From positions 1,426,001-1,490,000 of the forward strand of contig JADJWQ010000006.1 of NCBI GenBank assembly GCA_016716265.1: DNA of 64,000 nt. Direction: 5' to 3'. Every line of letters starts with the position of its first letter. Within the stretch, counting starts at the first letter, position 1. Made by a program: the position numbers and the translations under genes. Below are positions 17,670 through 26,201 of this stretch, one piece after another. A model generated the notes under the pieces. It searched no databases and had not been told where the DNA came from. It saw only the letters and a program-made list of their open reading frames with translations. The DNA is from Planctomycetota bacterium. GTDB lineage: Bacteria > Planctomycetota > UBA1135 > UBA2386.

Positions 17670-17882
17670 ATGCTGCTCTATCTACTGATCGCCGTCGTCC
17701 TGATCGCCGTCGTGCTGTCGACGCGTGCGCGCGGCGGTCCTCCCGGCGTGCTCACGAAGTGCCGCGGCTGCCGGCATGCCCGCAAGCTGTTCCCCGACGG
17801 TACGCTGTGCGGCTTCGGCAAGCGCGAGGTGTTCAAGAACGAGGTGCACGTCGGCAATTGCGTCGACCGCAGTCCGCGCTGA
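17670..17882 (+). CDS. Small membrane-anchored four-cysteine protein
   Basis: The 70 residues start with a strong N-terminal membrane helix (MLLYLLIAVVLIAVVLSTRA). A short soluble part follows, with C-x-x-C (KCRGCRHARKLF) and two more cysteines (TLCGFG, GNCVDR), a likely zinc or metal site. GTG 17664 is an alternative start two codons upstream. The family is not recognised. It stands alone between the kinase operon and a convergent sulfatase. Codon usage matches its neighbours. Confidence 0.65.
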   Translation: MLLYLLIAVVLIAVVLSTRARGGPPGVLTKCRGCRHARKLFPDGTLCGFGKREVFKNEVHVGNCVDRSPR

Positions 17883-17908
17883 TCGCGCGTTCGCGGGGAG
17901 ACCGCCGG

Positions 17909-19630
17909 TCAGTCGCCGATGCGCACGCGCAGGCCGGGCGTCAGCACGATGCCGAGCGCATTGGCACCGACATCCAGGAACACGCCCTGGCAGCGCAGCG
18001 TGACACCCGCGAGATGGAGCGCGGCCGGGAGCGGGTAGGCCCGCGCGAACACTCCGGAGCTGCCAGCGAACGCGTCCTCCAGGATGTCGAACGACGTCAG
18101 CAGCTCGCAGCCTGCGCCAGCGCCGAAGCGTGCGAGGTCGAACGGCAGCGGCACACCGGCGTAGTCGGCCTCGGTACCGCCGATCGCGAGGATGCCACCC
18201 GCGTTGGCCGGCAGCGGATCGACCACGATGCCGAACGAGCCGCCGGGACGCGGCACGCCGATGCCGCGCAGCCCCGGTGCACCGGCACTGCCGGTGCAGG
18301 CGACCGAGCCGTAGCCCTCGAAGCCGGCCACGTTCCGCACCAGCTCGTCGATCGCCGCGGAGAGCTCGATCCACACGGTGCGCTGTTCGAAGGTCAACGG
18401 GCCCAGCAAGAGGTCGTTCGTCTCGCGCGGATCCGCGGCGAGGTCGAACAGCTCCTCGCGAAGCCCGTTGGTCAGACACCGGAACCGCACGAGCTTGTAG
18501 CGGGCGTCCCGCACGGTCGCGAACGAGCAGGTGGAGTTCGTCGGAGCGAAGGACTCGGCGTAGATCGTCGCGCGCAGCGGCGCCTGCTGCGGATCGTGCA
18601 GGTAGGGCACGACGCTGACCGAGTCGCTGCGGACGTAGTCGGGAGCCGGGGTGACGCCACCCAGCTCGGCGACCGTCGCGAACACGTCGACCGCTCCGAC
18701 CAGGGCGTCGACGGTCCGCCCCGGCGCGACCGCCGCGGGCCCCGCGTAGAGGAACGGCACACGCACCCCGGCTTCGTATGGCGTGCCCTTCGCCCGCAAC
18801 GGATCGAAGCCCGGCTCGATCACCGCACCGTCGGTGCCATTGTCGCTCGTCACGAGCACGTGCGTGTTCGCCAGCGCGGGCCCGAGGCCGTCGAGCAGCC
18901 GACCGATCTCGCTGTCGAGAGCCTCGACCGTCGCGATGTAGAACGGCCGCGGATCGACGTTCGGATCGAGGCCCTGCAGGTTCTGCGTGTGGAGGTGCTG
19001 CGGGGGCGCCTGGAACGGCGAGTGCGCGGCGGTCGGAGCGAAGTAGCAGAACCACGGTCCGCTCTGGGCGTGGATCCACGCCAGCGCATCGTCGACGTGC
19101 TGCGTCGTCGCGTACGCGGTCGAGCGCTGCTCGACGCCGTCGACGAGACGCGGCCAGTCGTAGTAGTCGGTCAGCCCGTAGTAGGCGCCCGCGAAGTGAT
19201 CGAAGCCGGCCAGGTTCGGCGCCAGCGGGCCGCGTGCCGCATTGCTGAGGTGCCACTTGCCGATCGCGGCAGACGCGTGGGGTGCACCGTGCCGGCGCAG
19301 CTGGACCGGCAGCGTGATCTCGCGCGGATCGAGGTCCGGCCCCGGCAGCACCGAGCCGATGCCGGTGCGCAGGGCGTGGCGCCCGGTCAGGAGCTGCGCG
19401 CGAGTCGGCGTGCACCACGGGTTCGCCCAGGCGTTGCGGAACATGACGCCGCTCCGTGCGAGCGCATCGAGCCGCGGCGTCGGCGCCGGCGCACTGCCGA
19501 CACCCCACGGGGCGAGACTCTCGACCCCGACGTCGTCCATCAGGATCACGAGCAGGTTCTGCGGAGCCTGGGCGGGTGCCGCGAACGGTGTGGCGAGAAC
19601 GACGGCGGCGATCAGCGAGCTGAGCTTCAT
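17909..19630 (-). CDS. Secreted sulfatase with C-terminal beta-sandwich domain
   Basis: A formylglycine sulfatase of 573 residues starting at ATG 19630 with a signal peptide (KLSSLIAAVVLATPFAAPAQA). It has NLLVILMDDVGVE for metal binding, the maturation motif C73-T-P-T-R77, and VTSDNGTDG. This pattern is of the arylsulfatase type rather than the iduronate-2-sulfatase type seen at 1025. The catalytic domain ends near residue 430. The rest (GYGSVACTGSAGAPGLRGIG to RVRIGD) is an additional domain shared with other exported proteins here, perhaps for attachment or sorting. It is convergent with the small Cys protein gene. The substrate is unknown; a sulfated polysaccharide is likely. Confidence 0.92.
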   Translation of the reverse strand: MKLSSLIAAVVLATPFAAPAQAPQNLLVILMDDVGVESLAPWGVGSAPAPTPRLDALARSGVMFRNAWANPWCTPTRAQLLTGRHALRTGIGSVLPGPDLDPREITLPVQLRRHGAPHASAAIGKWHLSNAARGPLAPNLAGFDHFAGAYYGLTDYYDWPRLVDGVEQRSTAYATTQHVDDALAWIHAQSGPWFCYFAPTAAHSPFQAPPQHLHTQNLQGLDPNVDPRPFYIATVEALDSEIGRLLDGLGPALANTHVLVTSDNGTDGAVIEPGFDPLRAKGTPYEAGVRVPFLYAGPAAVAPGRTVDALVGAVDVFATVAELGGVTPAPDYVRSDSVSVVPYLHDPQQAPLRATIYAESFAPTNSTCSFATVRDARYKLVRFRCLTNGLREELFDLAADPRETNDLLLGPLTFEQRTVWIELSAAIDELVRNVAGFEGYGSVACTGSAGAPGLRGIGVPRPGGSFGIVVDPLPANAGGILAIGGTEADYAGVPLPFDLARFGAGAGCELLTSFDILEDAFAGSSGVFARAYPLPAALHLAGVTLRCQGVFLDVGANALGIVLTPGLRVRIGD

Positions 19631-19647
19631 GGGCAGGGCAGGCACCC

Positions 19648-19653
19648 AGTATC
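19648..19653 (-). promoter_or_regulatory. -10 like GATACT for the second sulfatase
   Basis: The minus-strand GATACT (five of six to TATACT) lies 17 bases before ATG 19630, giving a leader of about ten bases without a Shine-Dalgarno sequence. The rest of the gap 19,654-19,821 shows no gene or clear site. Confidence 0.35.
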
Positions 19654-19821
19654 GCCATGCCCACGGCGACGGCCAGGGTCGGCACGACGGGCCCGGCGCG
19701 GCGGCTCCGAGCGGCCGCAGCGGGACCGCGCGTTGCGAGGGGCGCCAGCGCACCACGGTGACGGCGGGCCCGCGGCTGCGACCCTGGACGCCGGCGGGGT
19801 GGCCGCCCCCCTCATCGGAGC

Positions 19822-20031
19822 TCAGTCGTCGAACATCTCGACGTAGACGGGCTCGGGGTCGTCGGTGGTGCTCGGCTGCAGCCGGAAGGTCACCGGCCCC
19901 TCGCGCTGCTCGGCCCAGTGCTCGTGCGTGCCGCGGAAGTCGATCACCAGCTCGTCCGGGAGGCCGTGCTCGCCGCACACGACGAGGCAGGGCTTGTCGA
20001 GACCTTCGATCTTCACGAGGCGCGCGCGCAT
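19822..20031 (-). CDS. Small conserved-looking protein of unknown function
   Basis: The 69 residues start at ATG 20031: MRARLVKIEGLDKPCLVVCG, then DELVIDFRGTHEHW, then a Pro/Glu-rich acidic end VYVEMFDD. A purine-rich AGGGAG stands nine bases before the ATG and supports this start over one further upstream. There is no signal peptide or membrane helix, so it should be cytosolic. I do not recognise the family. It is divergent from the S41 protease gene across about 160 bases. Confidence 0.6.
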   Translation of the reverse strand: MRARLVKIEGLDKPCLVVCGEHGLPDELVIDFRGTHEHWAEQREGPVTFRLQPSTTDDPEPVYVEMFDD

Positions 20032-20176
20032 GCTCTCGGACTCCCTGGTGTTCGTGCGGGGCGGCAGGACGGCGGTCGGGAACGCGACCCGCGACGACCG
20101 CGGTTGCGTGGATCGTCGCAGCTGCCGCAGGCCCGGTAAAGCACAACGCGGCACTCCGCGATCCCGCGCAGCGGGC

Positions 20177-20182
20177 TACCAT
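20177..20182 (+). promoter_or_regulatory. -10 like TACCAT before the S41 protease operon
   Basis: TACCAT ends eight bases before ATG 20191, so transcription would start about two bases before the codon. This would be the promoter of the S41-tsaD-larB set. Confidence 0.4.
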
Positions 20183-20190
20183 GCGCCGCG

Positions 20191-21579
20191 ATGCGGCGCG
20201 CGAAGTTCCCGATCCTGCTCCTGCTCGGCGTCGGCTACCTGGCGCTGGTCGTGCCGGCCAGCATCGTGCTGTGGCGGAACGTGACCGAGAGCCTGCCGAG
20301 CGAGGAGCTCCACGTGCTGCGCCTCGTCTACGAGCAGGTGCTCGACGACTACGTCGAGGAGCGCGATCCGGCCACGCTGCTCCTCGCCGCCACCGAGGGC
20401 ATGGTCGAGAGCCTCGACGGCTACAGCCGCTTCATCCCGGCCGAGGACGTCGAGAGCTTCCGCGAGGAGGAGCTCGAAGGCACCTACCAGGGGATCGGCG
20501 TGCTGCTGGTCGCGAACCATGCGCCGATCACGGTGCGGACGCCGCTGCGGAACGGGCCCGCCGAGGCCGCGGGCCTGCTGCCCGGCGACCGGATCCTGAA
20601 GGTCGGCGATGTCGACGTCGGCGGCGTCAGCCCGCAGGACGCCCTGCCGCGCGCGCTCGAGCTGCTGCGCGGCGAGGCCGGTAGCAGTGTGCGCCTGACC
20701 CTCGAACGCGACGGCGCGCCGGCGCCGCTCGAGATCGACGTCGGCCGCGGCCACGTGCCGCAGCCGAAGGTCCGCTGGGCACACGTCATCGACGAGGAGC
20801 GCCGCATCGGCTACCTGCACGTCCACGGCTTCCAGCGCGGCGTGACCGAGGAGCTCGACCGCGCCCTCGAGCTCTTGCAGCAGGACCTCGGCGGCGAGCT
20901 GCGCGGCCTCGTGCTCGACCTGCGCGAGAATCCCGGCGGGCTCCTGACCGAGGGCGTCGCGATGGCGAACCGCTTCATCGCGTCCGGCCCGATCGTCACG
21001 CTGCGGCGGCGCGGCGACGTCGTCCTCGAGGAGCACACCGCGCGCGAGGAGCAGTGCACGCAGCCCGACGTGCCGCTCGTCGTGATCGTCAATCGCCGGT
21101 CGGCGTCCGCGAGCGAGGTGCTGACCGGCGCCTTGCAGGACCACCACCGCGCGGTCGTCGTCGGCGAACGCACCTACGGCAAGGGTGTCGTGCAGACGGT
21201 CTACCAGTGGGGCGACGAGCCGTTCCGGCTGAAGCTGACCACGTCGCGCTACTACACGCCGAACGGTCGGCCGATCAAGCCACGGCCACCGCGCGGCGAG
21301 CGCGGCGGGACGCCGGACTGGGGACTGACTCCGGACGTCGAGATGCTCGTCGACGACGCGACCGCGGCACGGCTCCGCGCCGCGCTCGGCGACTACGAGG
21401 TGCCGCGGAGCTTCCGCGACGCCGAGCGGCGGCTCGCCACCGATCTGAAGCTCGAGCCGCTCGAGCCGCTGACTCCGGGCGAGGATCCGCAGCTGGCCCG
21501 CGCGCTGCTCGAGCTCCGGCGGCTGCTCGGCGAGACGGTCGACGAGCAGCCCTCGGCCGGAGGGACGCGCGACAGGTGA
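20191..21579 (+). CDS. C-terminal processing peptidase (S41 family, CtpA-like)
   Basis: A membrane-anchored serine protease acting in the periplasm on C-terminal ends of proteins. The 462 residues comprise an N-terminal signal anchor (ILLLLGVGYLALVVPASIVL), a helical cap, a PDZ domain (about 95-180, GIGVLLVANHAP to VGDVDVGG), and the S41 fold. The catalytic serine lies in RRSASASEVLTG near residue 305 and the lysine in RTYGKGVVQT near 331. YTPNGRPI is also typical of the family. The stop TGA overlaps the GTG start of tsaD (GTGA), so translation is coupled. The gene set mixes proteolysis, tRNA modification and biosynthesis with no obvious shared pathway. Confidence 0.93.
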   Translation: MRRAKFPILLLLGVGYLALVVPASIVLWRNVTESLPSEELHVLRLVYEQVLDDYVEERDPATLLLAATEGMVESLDGYSRFIPAEDVESFREEELEGTYQGIGVLLVANHAPITVRTPLRNGPAEAAGLLPGDRILKVGDVDVGGVSPQDALPRALELLRGEAGSSVRLTLERDGAPAPLEIDVGRGHVPQPKVRWAHVIDEERRIGYLHVHGFQRGVTEELDRALELLQQDLGGELRGLVLDLRENPGGLLTEGVAMANRFIASGPIVTLRRRGDVVLEEHTAREEQCTQPDVPLVVIVNRRSASASEVLTGALQDHHRAVVVGERTYGKGVVQTVYQWGDEPFRLKLTTSRYYTPNGRPIKPRPPRGERGGTPDWGLTPDVEMLVDDATAARLRAALGDYEVPRSFRDAERRLATDLKLEPLEPLTPGEDPQLARALLELRRLLGETVDEQPSAGGTRDR

Positions 21580-22634
21580 ACGGCCGCGACGACGTCCTGG
21601 TGCTCGGCATCGAGACCTCGTGCGACGAGACCGCCGCCGCCGTGGTCCGCGGCGGGCGCGAGATCCTCAGCAACGCGGTGCACTCGCAGGTCGCCATACA
21701 CGCGCGATTCCGCGGCGTGGTCCCCGAGGTCGCGAGCCGTTCGCACACGACGCGCATCCTGCCGATCGTGCAGCAGGCGCTGGCCGACGCCGGCGTGGCC
21801 GCCGCGGAGCTCGACGCGGTCGCGGTCACCGCGCGGCCCGGCATGGTCGGCAGCCTGCTGGTCGGGCTCGCCGCCGCCAAGACGCTGTCGGCATTGTTCG
21901 GACTGCCGTTGATCGGCGTGGACCACGTTGCGGCACACCTGCACGCGGCGTTCATGACCGAGCCCGACGTCCCGCTGCCGTGCCTCGCCCTGATGGCGTC
22001 CGGCGGACACACGGCGCTGTACGCGCTGCGGCGCGTCGGCGGCCCGCACGAGCGGCTCGGTCGGACGATCGACGACGCCGCCGGCGAGGCGCTCGACAAG
22101 GGCGCGGCACTGCTGGGCCTGCCCTATCCGGGCGGGCCGTCGATCCAGGCGGCGGCGCGCGCCGGCCGCGCCGACGCCATCGAGCTGCCGCGCCCGATGC
22201 TCGGTGGCGACTCCCTCGACTTCTCGTTCAGCGGGCTGAAGACCGCGCTGCTCTATCACCTGCGGGGCCCTGGCCTCGTGCGGCCGATGCCCGAGCTCGA
22301 CGAGGCGCAGATCGCCGACCTCGCGGCCGCCTACCAGGCGGCGGTCGTCGACACGCTGATCCGCAAGCTGCGCCGCGCCGCGCGGCGCGCGGCCGATGCC
22401 GGCGGCTACCGGTCGCTGGCGATCGCCGGCGGCGTCGCGCGCAACGAGCTGCTGCGCGAGCGGCTGCGCAGCGACCGTGAGCTCGGGCGGCTGCACCACG
22501 TGTTCCCGCCGCTCGCGCTGTGCTCGGACAACGGCGCGATGATCGCCGGGCTCGGCACCTGGCTGTGGTGCGAGCGCGGCCAGGTCGACGGGCTCGACCT
22601 CGACGCGCGCGCGACGTCGCGGCGCGAGGGCTGA
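21576..22634 (+). CDS. tsaD: tRNA N6-adenosine threonylcarbamoyltransferase
   Basis: TsaD transfers the threonylcarbamoyl group to A37 of ANN-decoding tRNAs (t6A) as part of the TsaBCDE system. The 352 residues start at GTG 21576, overlapping the previous stop. Diagnostic motifs are LGIETSCDETAAAVV, the metal-binding GVDHVAAHLHAAF (H-x4-H), LMASGGHTALY, TIDDAAGEALDKGA and LAIAGGVARN. Length is standard. tsaB, tsaC and tsaE are not in the window. It is directly followed by larB with a two-base gap. Confidence 0.97.
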   Translation: MNGRDDVLVLGIETSCDETAAAVVRGGREILSNAVHSQVAIHARFRGVVPEVASRSHTTRILPIVQQALADAGVAAAELDAVAVTARPGMVGSLLVGLAAAKTLSALFGLPLIGVDHVAAHLHAAFMTEPDVPLPCLALMASGGHTALYALRRVGGPHERLGRTIDDAAGEALDKGAALLGLPYPGGPSIQAAARAGRADAIELPRPMLGGDSLDFSFSGLKTALLYHLRGPGLVRPMPELDEAQIADLAAAYQAAVVDTLIRKLRRAARRAADAGGYRSLAIAGGVARNELLRERLRSDRELGRLHHVFPPLALCSDNGAMIAGLGTWLWCERGQVDGLDLDARATSRREG

Positions 22635-22636
22635 CC

Positions 22637-23356
22637 GTGGCTGCGATGGACGACCGCACGCCCCCCCCGCTCCCCGACGTCGCGACCGTCGACCACGACC
22701 GCGCGCGGCGCTGCGGCTTCCCGGAGGTCGTGCTGTGCGACGGCAAGCACCCCGCCGACGCCGCCGCGATCGCGGTCGAGATCCTGACCCGGGCGCCCCG
22801 CGTGCTGCTGACGCGCGCGAGCGCGGAGCACGCGGCTGCGCTGCGCGCGCTGCGGCCGGACGCGGTCTGGCACGAGCGCGCGCGCTGCCTGGTCGTCGAC
22901 CCGGCGCCGCTGCCGCGCGAGGGCCTCGTCGCGGTGGTCGCGGCCGGCACCGCCGACCTGCCGGTCGCCGACGAGGCGCTCGTCACCGCCGCGACGATGG
23001 GCGCCGCGACGCTCGCGGTGCGCGACGTGGGTGTCGCCGGGCTGCACCGGCTCCTCGCGCGGCTGCCCGAGCTGCGCCGCGCCCGGGTCGCCGTGGCGGT
23101 CGCCGGCATGGAGGGGGCGCTGCCGTCGGTGCTCGCGGGCCTGCTCGACGTGCCGGTGATCGCGCTGCCGACCAGCGTCGGCTACGGCGTCGGCCTCGGC
23201 GGCCTCGCGGCCCTCGCGACGATGCTGGCGTCGTGCGCGGCCGGCGTCACCGCGGTCAACATCGACAACGGCTTCGGGGCCGGCTACGTGGCGGCGCTGA
23301 TCAACCGGCGCGACGATCGCCCGGCCGGCGATGGCCCCGCCGCGCACGCGCGGTAG
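22637..23356 (+). CDS. larB: LarB-like AIR-carboxylase family protein (nickel pincer cofactor pathway)
   Basis: LarB carboxylates nicotinic acid adenine dinucleotide in the synthesis of the nickel pincer nucleotide of lactate racemase-type enzymes. The 239 residues carry the PurE-like core with FPEVVLCDGKHP, VAAGTADLPVADEA, DVGVAGLHRLLARLPELR, VAVAGMEGALPSVLAG, PTSVGYGVGLGGLAAL and NIDNGFGAGYVAAL, which match the LarB subgroup closely. GTG 22637 is nearest to the tsaD stop; ATG 22646 is the alternative. No larC, larE or larA is visible nearby, so the cofactor's user is unknown. It is placed in an operon-like run between tsaD and carA. Confidence 0.9.
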   Translation: MAAMDDRTPPPLPDVATVDHDRARRCGFPEVVLCDGKHPADAAAIAVEILTRAPRVLLTRASAEHAAALRALRPDAVWHERARCLVVDPAPLPREGLVAVVAAGTADLPVADEALVTAATMGAATLAVRDVGVAGLHRLLARLPELRRARVAVAVAGMEGALPSVLAGLLDVPVIALPTSVGYGVGLGGLAALATMLASCAAGVTAVNIDNGFGAGYVAALINRRDDRPAGDGPAAHAR

Positions 23357-23359
23357 ACT
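23354..23359 (+). promoter_or_regulatory. -10 like TAGACT overlapping the larB stop, before carA
   Basis: TAGACT includes the larB stop codon TAG and ends ten bases before GTG 23370. It may give carA its own near-leaderless transcript in addition to read-through from tsaD-larB. Confidence 0.4.
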
Positions 23360-23369
23360 CCGCGGGAAC

Positions 23370-24524
23370 GTGACGCGAACCGAACGCCAGCCCGCCCGCC
23401 TCGCCCTCGAGGACGGTCTCGTCCTCACCGGCCGAGGCTTCGGCGCCGATCGCGAGACGATCGGCGAGCTCGTCTTCAACACGTCGATCACCGGCTACCA
23501 GGAGATCCTGACCGACCCGTCCTACCGCGGGCAGACGGTCCTGCTGACCCAGCCGCACATCGGCAACTACGGCGTCAACGGCGAGGACGAGGAGTCGGGG
23601 CGCCTGTGGCTCAGCGGGCTGATCGTCCGCGAGGCGGCGCGCCGCACCAGCAGCTTCCGCGCGGTGGGCGACCTGCACGAATACCTGGTGCAGCATGGCG
23701 TGCCCGGCATCGAGCGGGTCGACACGCGCATGCTGACCCGCCGCGTGCGCGACGCCGGCGCGATGCGCGTGCTGATCACGCGCGACCTCGACAGCAGCGC
23801 CGAGACGCTGGTCGAGCGCGTGCGCAGCGCACCGTCGATCAGCGCCGAGGATCACGTCGCGGTCGTCACGACGCCGCAGGTGATCGAATGGACGCGCAGC
23901 CACGAGTCGCCGTTCGCGGCGCGCTCGCCCGGCGCTGCGGGCCCCGAGGCGCTGCGGCTGCGCGTCGTCGCCTACGACTTCGGCGCGAAGCGCAACATCC
24001 TGCGCTCGCTGGTCGCCAGCGGCTTCGACCTGACGGTGGTGCCCGCGAACACCCCCGCGGAGGCGGTGCTCGAGCGCGATCCCGACGGCGTGTTCCTGAG
24101 CAACGGTCCCGGCGACCCGGCGGTCGTCGACTACGCGGTCCGCGCAGCACGCGCGCTGGTCCAGAAGGTGCCGGTGTTCGGCATCTGCCTCGGCCACCAG
24201 ATCCTCGCGCAGGTGTTCGGCGCGACGACCTTCAAGATGAAGTTCGGCCACCACGGCGGCAATCAGCCGGTGATGGACCTGCAGACCGAGAAGGTCGAGA
24301 TCACGTCACAGAACCACTCGTTCGCGGTCGACCCCGAGCGGCTGCCGGAATCGGTCGAGGTCACGCACGTCAACCTCAACGACCACACCGTCGAGGGCCT
24401 GCGTCACCGCGAGCTGCCGACGTTCTCGGTGCAGTACCACCCGGAGGCCGCGCCAGGACCGCACGACGCGCTCTACCTGTTCGACCGCTTCCGCGCGCTC
24501 ATCGAAGGCGCTCGTTGTAGTTGA
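23370..24524 (+). CDS. carA: Carbamoyl-phosphate synthase small subunit
   Basis: The glutaminase subunit that delivers ammonia to CarB for pyrimidine and arginine synthesis. The 384 residues from GTG 23370 show the N-terminal small-subunit domain (ARLALEDGLVLTGRGFG, ELVFNTSITGYQEILTDPSY) and the class I glutamine amidotransferase domain. That domain has FLSNGPGDP, the catalytic Cys in VFGICLGHQILA, and His/Glu in VQYHPEAAPGPHD. The frame extends upstream to 23331, but those residues overlap larB and are not part of the family. carB is not in the window. The 3' end overlaps the convergent gspK-like gene by 26 bases. Confidence 0.96.
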   Translation: MTRTERQPARLALEDGLVLTGRGFGADRETIGELVFNTSITGYQEILTDPSYRGQTVLLTQPHIGNYGVNGEDEESGRLWLSGLIVREAARRTSSFRAVGDLHEYLVQHGVPGIERVDTRMLTRRVRDAGAMRVLITRDLDSSAETLVERVRSAPSISAEDHVAVVTTPQVIEWTRSHESPFAARSPGAAGPEALRLRVVAYDFGAKRNILRSLVASGFDLTVVPANTPAEAVLERDPDGVFLSNGPGDPAVVDYAVRAARALVQKVPVFGICLGHQILAQVFGATTFKMKFGHHGGNQPVMDLQTEKVEITSQNHSFAVDPERLPESVEVTHVNLNDHTVEGLRHRELPTFSVQYHPEAAPGPHDALYLFDRFRALIEGARCS

Positions 24525-26076
24525 ACAGCTCCTGGCGCTCGTTCTGCGGGCGGTAGAAGTCGATCAGGAACGGGTTCCAAGCCGACTCCTCCTGCAGGAA
24601 CGCGTCCATCTCGTCATAGCGCGACGCGCGCTCCAGCAGGTCGACCGGCTCGATGTCGTCCTCCCATTTCACGCGCAACCCGTGCGTCTGCTCGTGCAGG
24701 ACGAGCGGGTGGATCGACGAGCCGTCGTTGCCCTCGAGCCGCACCAGCACCGATCGCGCGCGCCGGATCACGTAGCTGCGGTGCTCCTCGCTGCGCTTGT
24801 AGAGCGAGGCCATGTGGACCGTGAAGACGTCCGAGTGGACGTCGATCAGGTTGGTGAAGTCGGCCTTGAGCTTCGGATCGGGGAGGTTCTGGAATTCCGG
24901 CAGATCGTCGAGCTGCGCGATGTCCGTGAACATCTTGCGGCGGACCTCGTTCGCTTGCTGCAGGTAGAGCGTGTAGTTCTCGGACGCCGCGGGATCGACC
25001 GCCGGATCCTCCTCCTCTTCCTCGTTGCGGTAGCGCAGGATCGCCTCGATGACGACGTCCGGCATCTCCGCGCGCGGGAACAGGCAGCGCAGCACCGGCC
25101 ACGGCGCCGTATTGATGTTGATGTGGATGCCGACACCGATCGGCTGCTCCGGTTGTCCGGTGCCACCGCCGGGCGTCGCAGCGCCGGGGCTGCCGCTGCC
25201 GTCGCCACCGCCCTCGCCACCCGCGACCGCGGGCGCCAGGTTGCGCGGGTCGTTCGGATCGCCGGCCCAGAACGCGAGCGACGTGTAGACCGTCAGCACC
25301 GACTGCAGGCCGAGGATGACCTTGCCGTCGAGCACCTTGTCGTAGAACAGGTCCTCGTCGATGCCCTGTAGCAGCAACAGCTCCTCGAGCTGCAGCGGCA
25401 TCGTGATGTCGGAACGCTCCTCGTCGTCGCTCTTCAATGGCGGTCGGGGCAGCGACTCGCCGCGCGTCCGGCTCTCCATCCAGTCGACGATGTTGGTCGC
25501 GAACAGCTCACCGTCGGAGCGCGACAGGTCGAACTCGGTGCCCTCGCGCAGCACGTCGATCAGCCGCACGAAGCGCTCGCGCGACGCCTCGGCGAAGTCG
25601 CGGTCGGGCGATACCAGCGCGAGGATGTTGAACTTGCGGTTCTCGTCCTCGACCCACACGTAGGTGGTCAAGTCGTCGTCGGTGTAGGCGGTCGGCTCGA
25701 ACCAGCCGTCGCGGCTGCCGTCGGCGATCGCCGCGGGATCCTCCTCCTGCTCGCCCTCCCCGGTGCCGGTCTCGCCACCGGCACCGGCGCCCGGCAGCGC
25801 GCCCGCTCCCGGCAGCCCGGCGCCGCCCTCGCCGCCGGTGCTCGCCGACGCGGCGTCGAGGTCGTCGATCAGCATCTCCTCGATCTGCGACAGCGTGTAG
25901 ACCATGTGATTGTCCATGCGGACGATCAACATGTCGTTCTCGCCGACGATGCGAGCGGTCTCCGCCGTGCGCACGAGCTGCCAGACGATGGCGTAGAGCA
26001 GCACGGTCACGATCAGCGTCAGCACCAGCACGGCGCCGCGCTGATCGGCGGGTGAAGGGTTCGGGCGGGATCGCAT
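24499..26076 (-). CDS. GspK-like minor pseudopilin (type II secretion family)
   Basis: GspK caps the pseudopilus of type II secretion machines. The 525 residues begin with a short charged leader and a membrane helix (RGAVLVLTLIVTVLLYAIVWQ), as in pseudopilin K proteins. The characteristic HININTAPWPVLRCLF lies near residue 325. Two low-complexity Gly/Pro/Ala linkers (about 80-110 and 275-310) and an acidic insertion make it longer than GspK of Proteobacteria (about 320). It follows a secretin gene on the same strand (125-base gap), which supports a secretion role. No GspE, F, G or L genes are in the window, so the complete machine must lie elsewhere or be unusual. Confidence 0.75.
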   Translation of the reverse strand: MRSRPNPSPADQRGAVLVLTLIVTVLLYAIVWQLVRTAETARIVGENDMLIVRMDNHMVYTLSQIEEMLIDDLDAASASTGGEGGAGLPGAGALPGAGAGGETGTGEGEQEEDPAAIADGSRDGWFEPTAYTDDDLTTYVWVEDENRKFNILALVSPDRDFAEASRERFVRLIDVLREGTEFDLSRSDGELFATNIVDWMESRTRGESLPRPPLKSDDEERSDITMPLQLEELLLLQGIDEDLFYDKVLDGKVILGLQSVLTVYTSLAFWAGDPNDPRNLAPAVAGGEGGGDGSGSPGAATPGGGTGQPEQPIGVGIHININTAPWPVLRCLFPRAEMPDVVIEAILRYRNEEEEEDPAVDPAASENYTLYLQQANEVRRKMFTDIAQLDDLPEFQNLPDPKLKADFTNLIDVHSDVFTVHMASLYKRSEEHRSYVIRRARSVLVRLEGNDGSSIHPLVLHEQTHGLRVKWEDDIEPVDLLERASRYDEMDAFLQEESAWNPFLIDFYRPQNERQELFNYNERLR

Positions 26077-26201
26077 CGGGTCTCCGACGGGGCGGCTCCG
26101 GCGGATCTTCCCCGCCCGCGCCGGAGCGGCGCAAGCGGCGCGGGCCCGCCGGTGCCCGGGCCGAACGGAGCGACCCGCCCGCCGGCGGCGGGAACCCTCG
26201 T

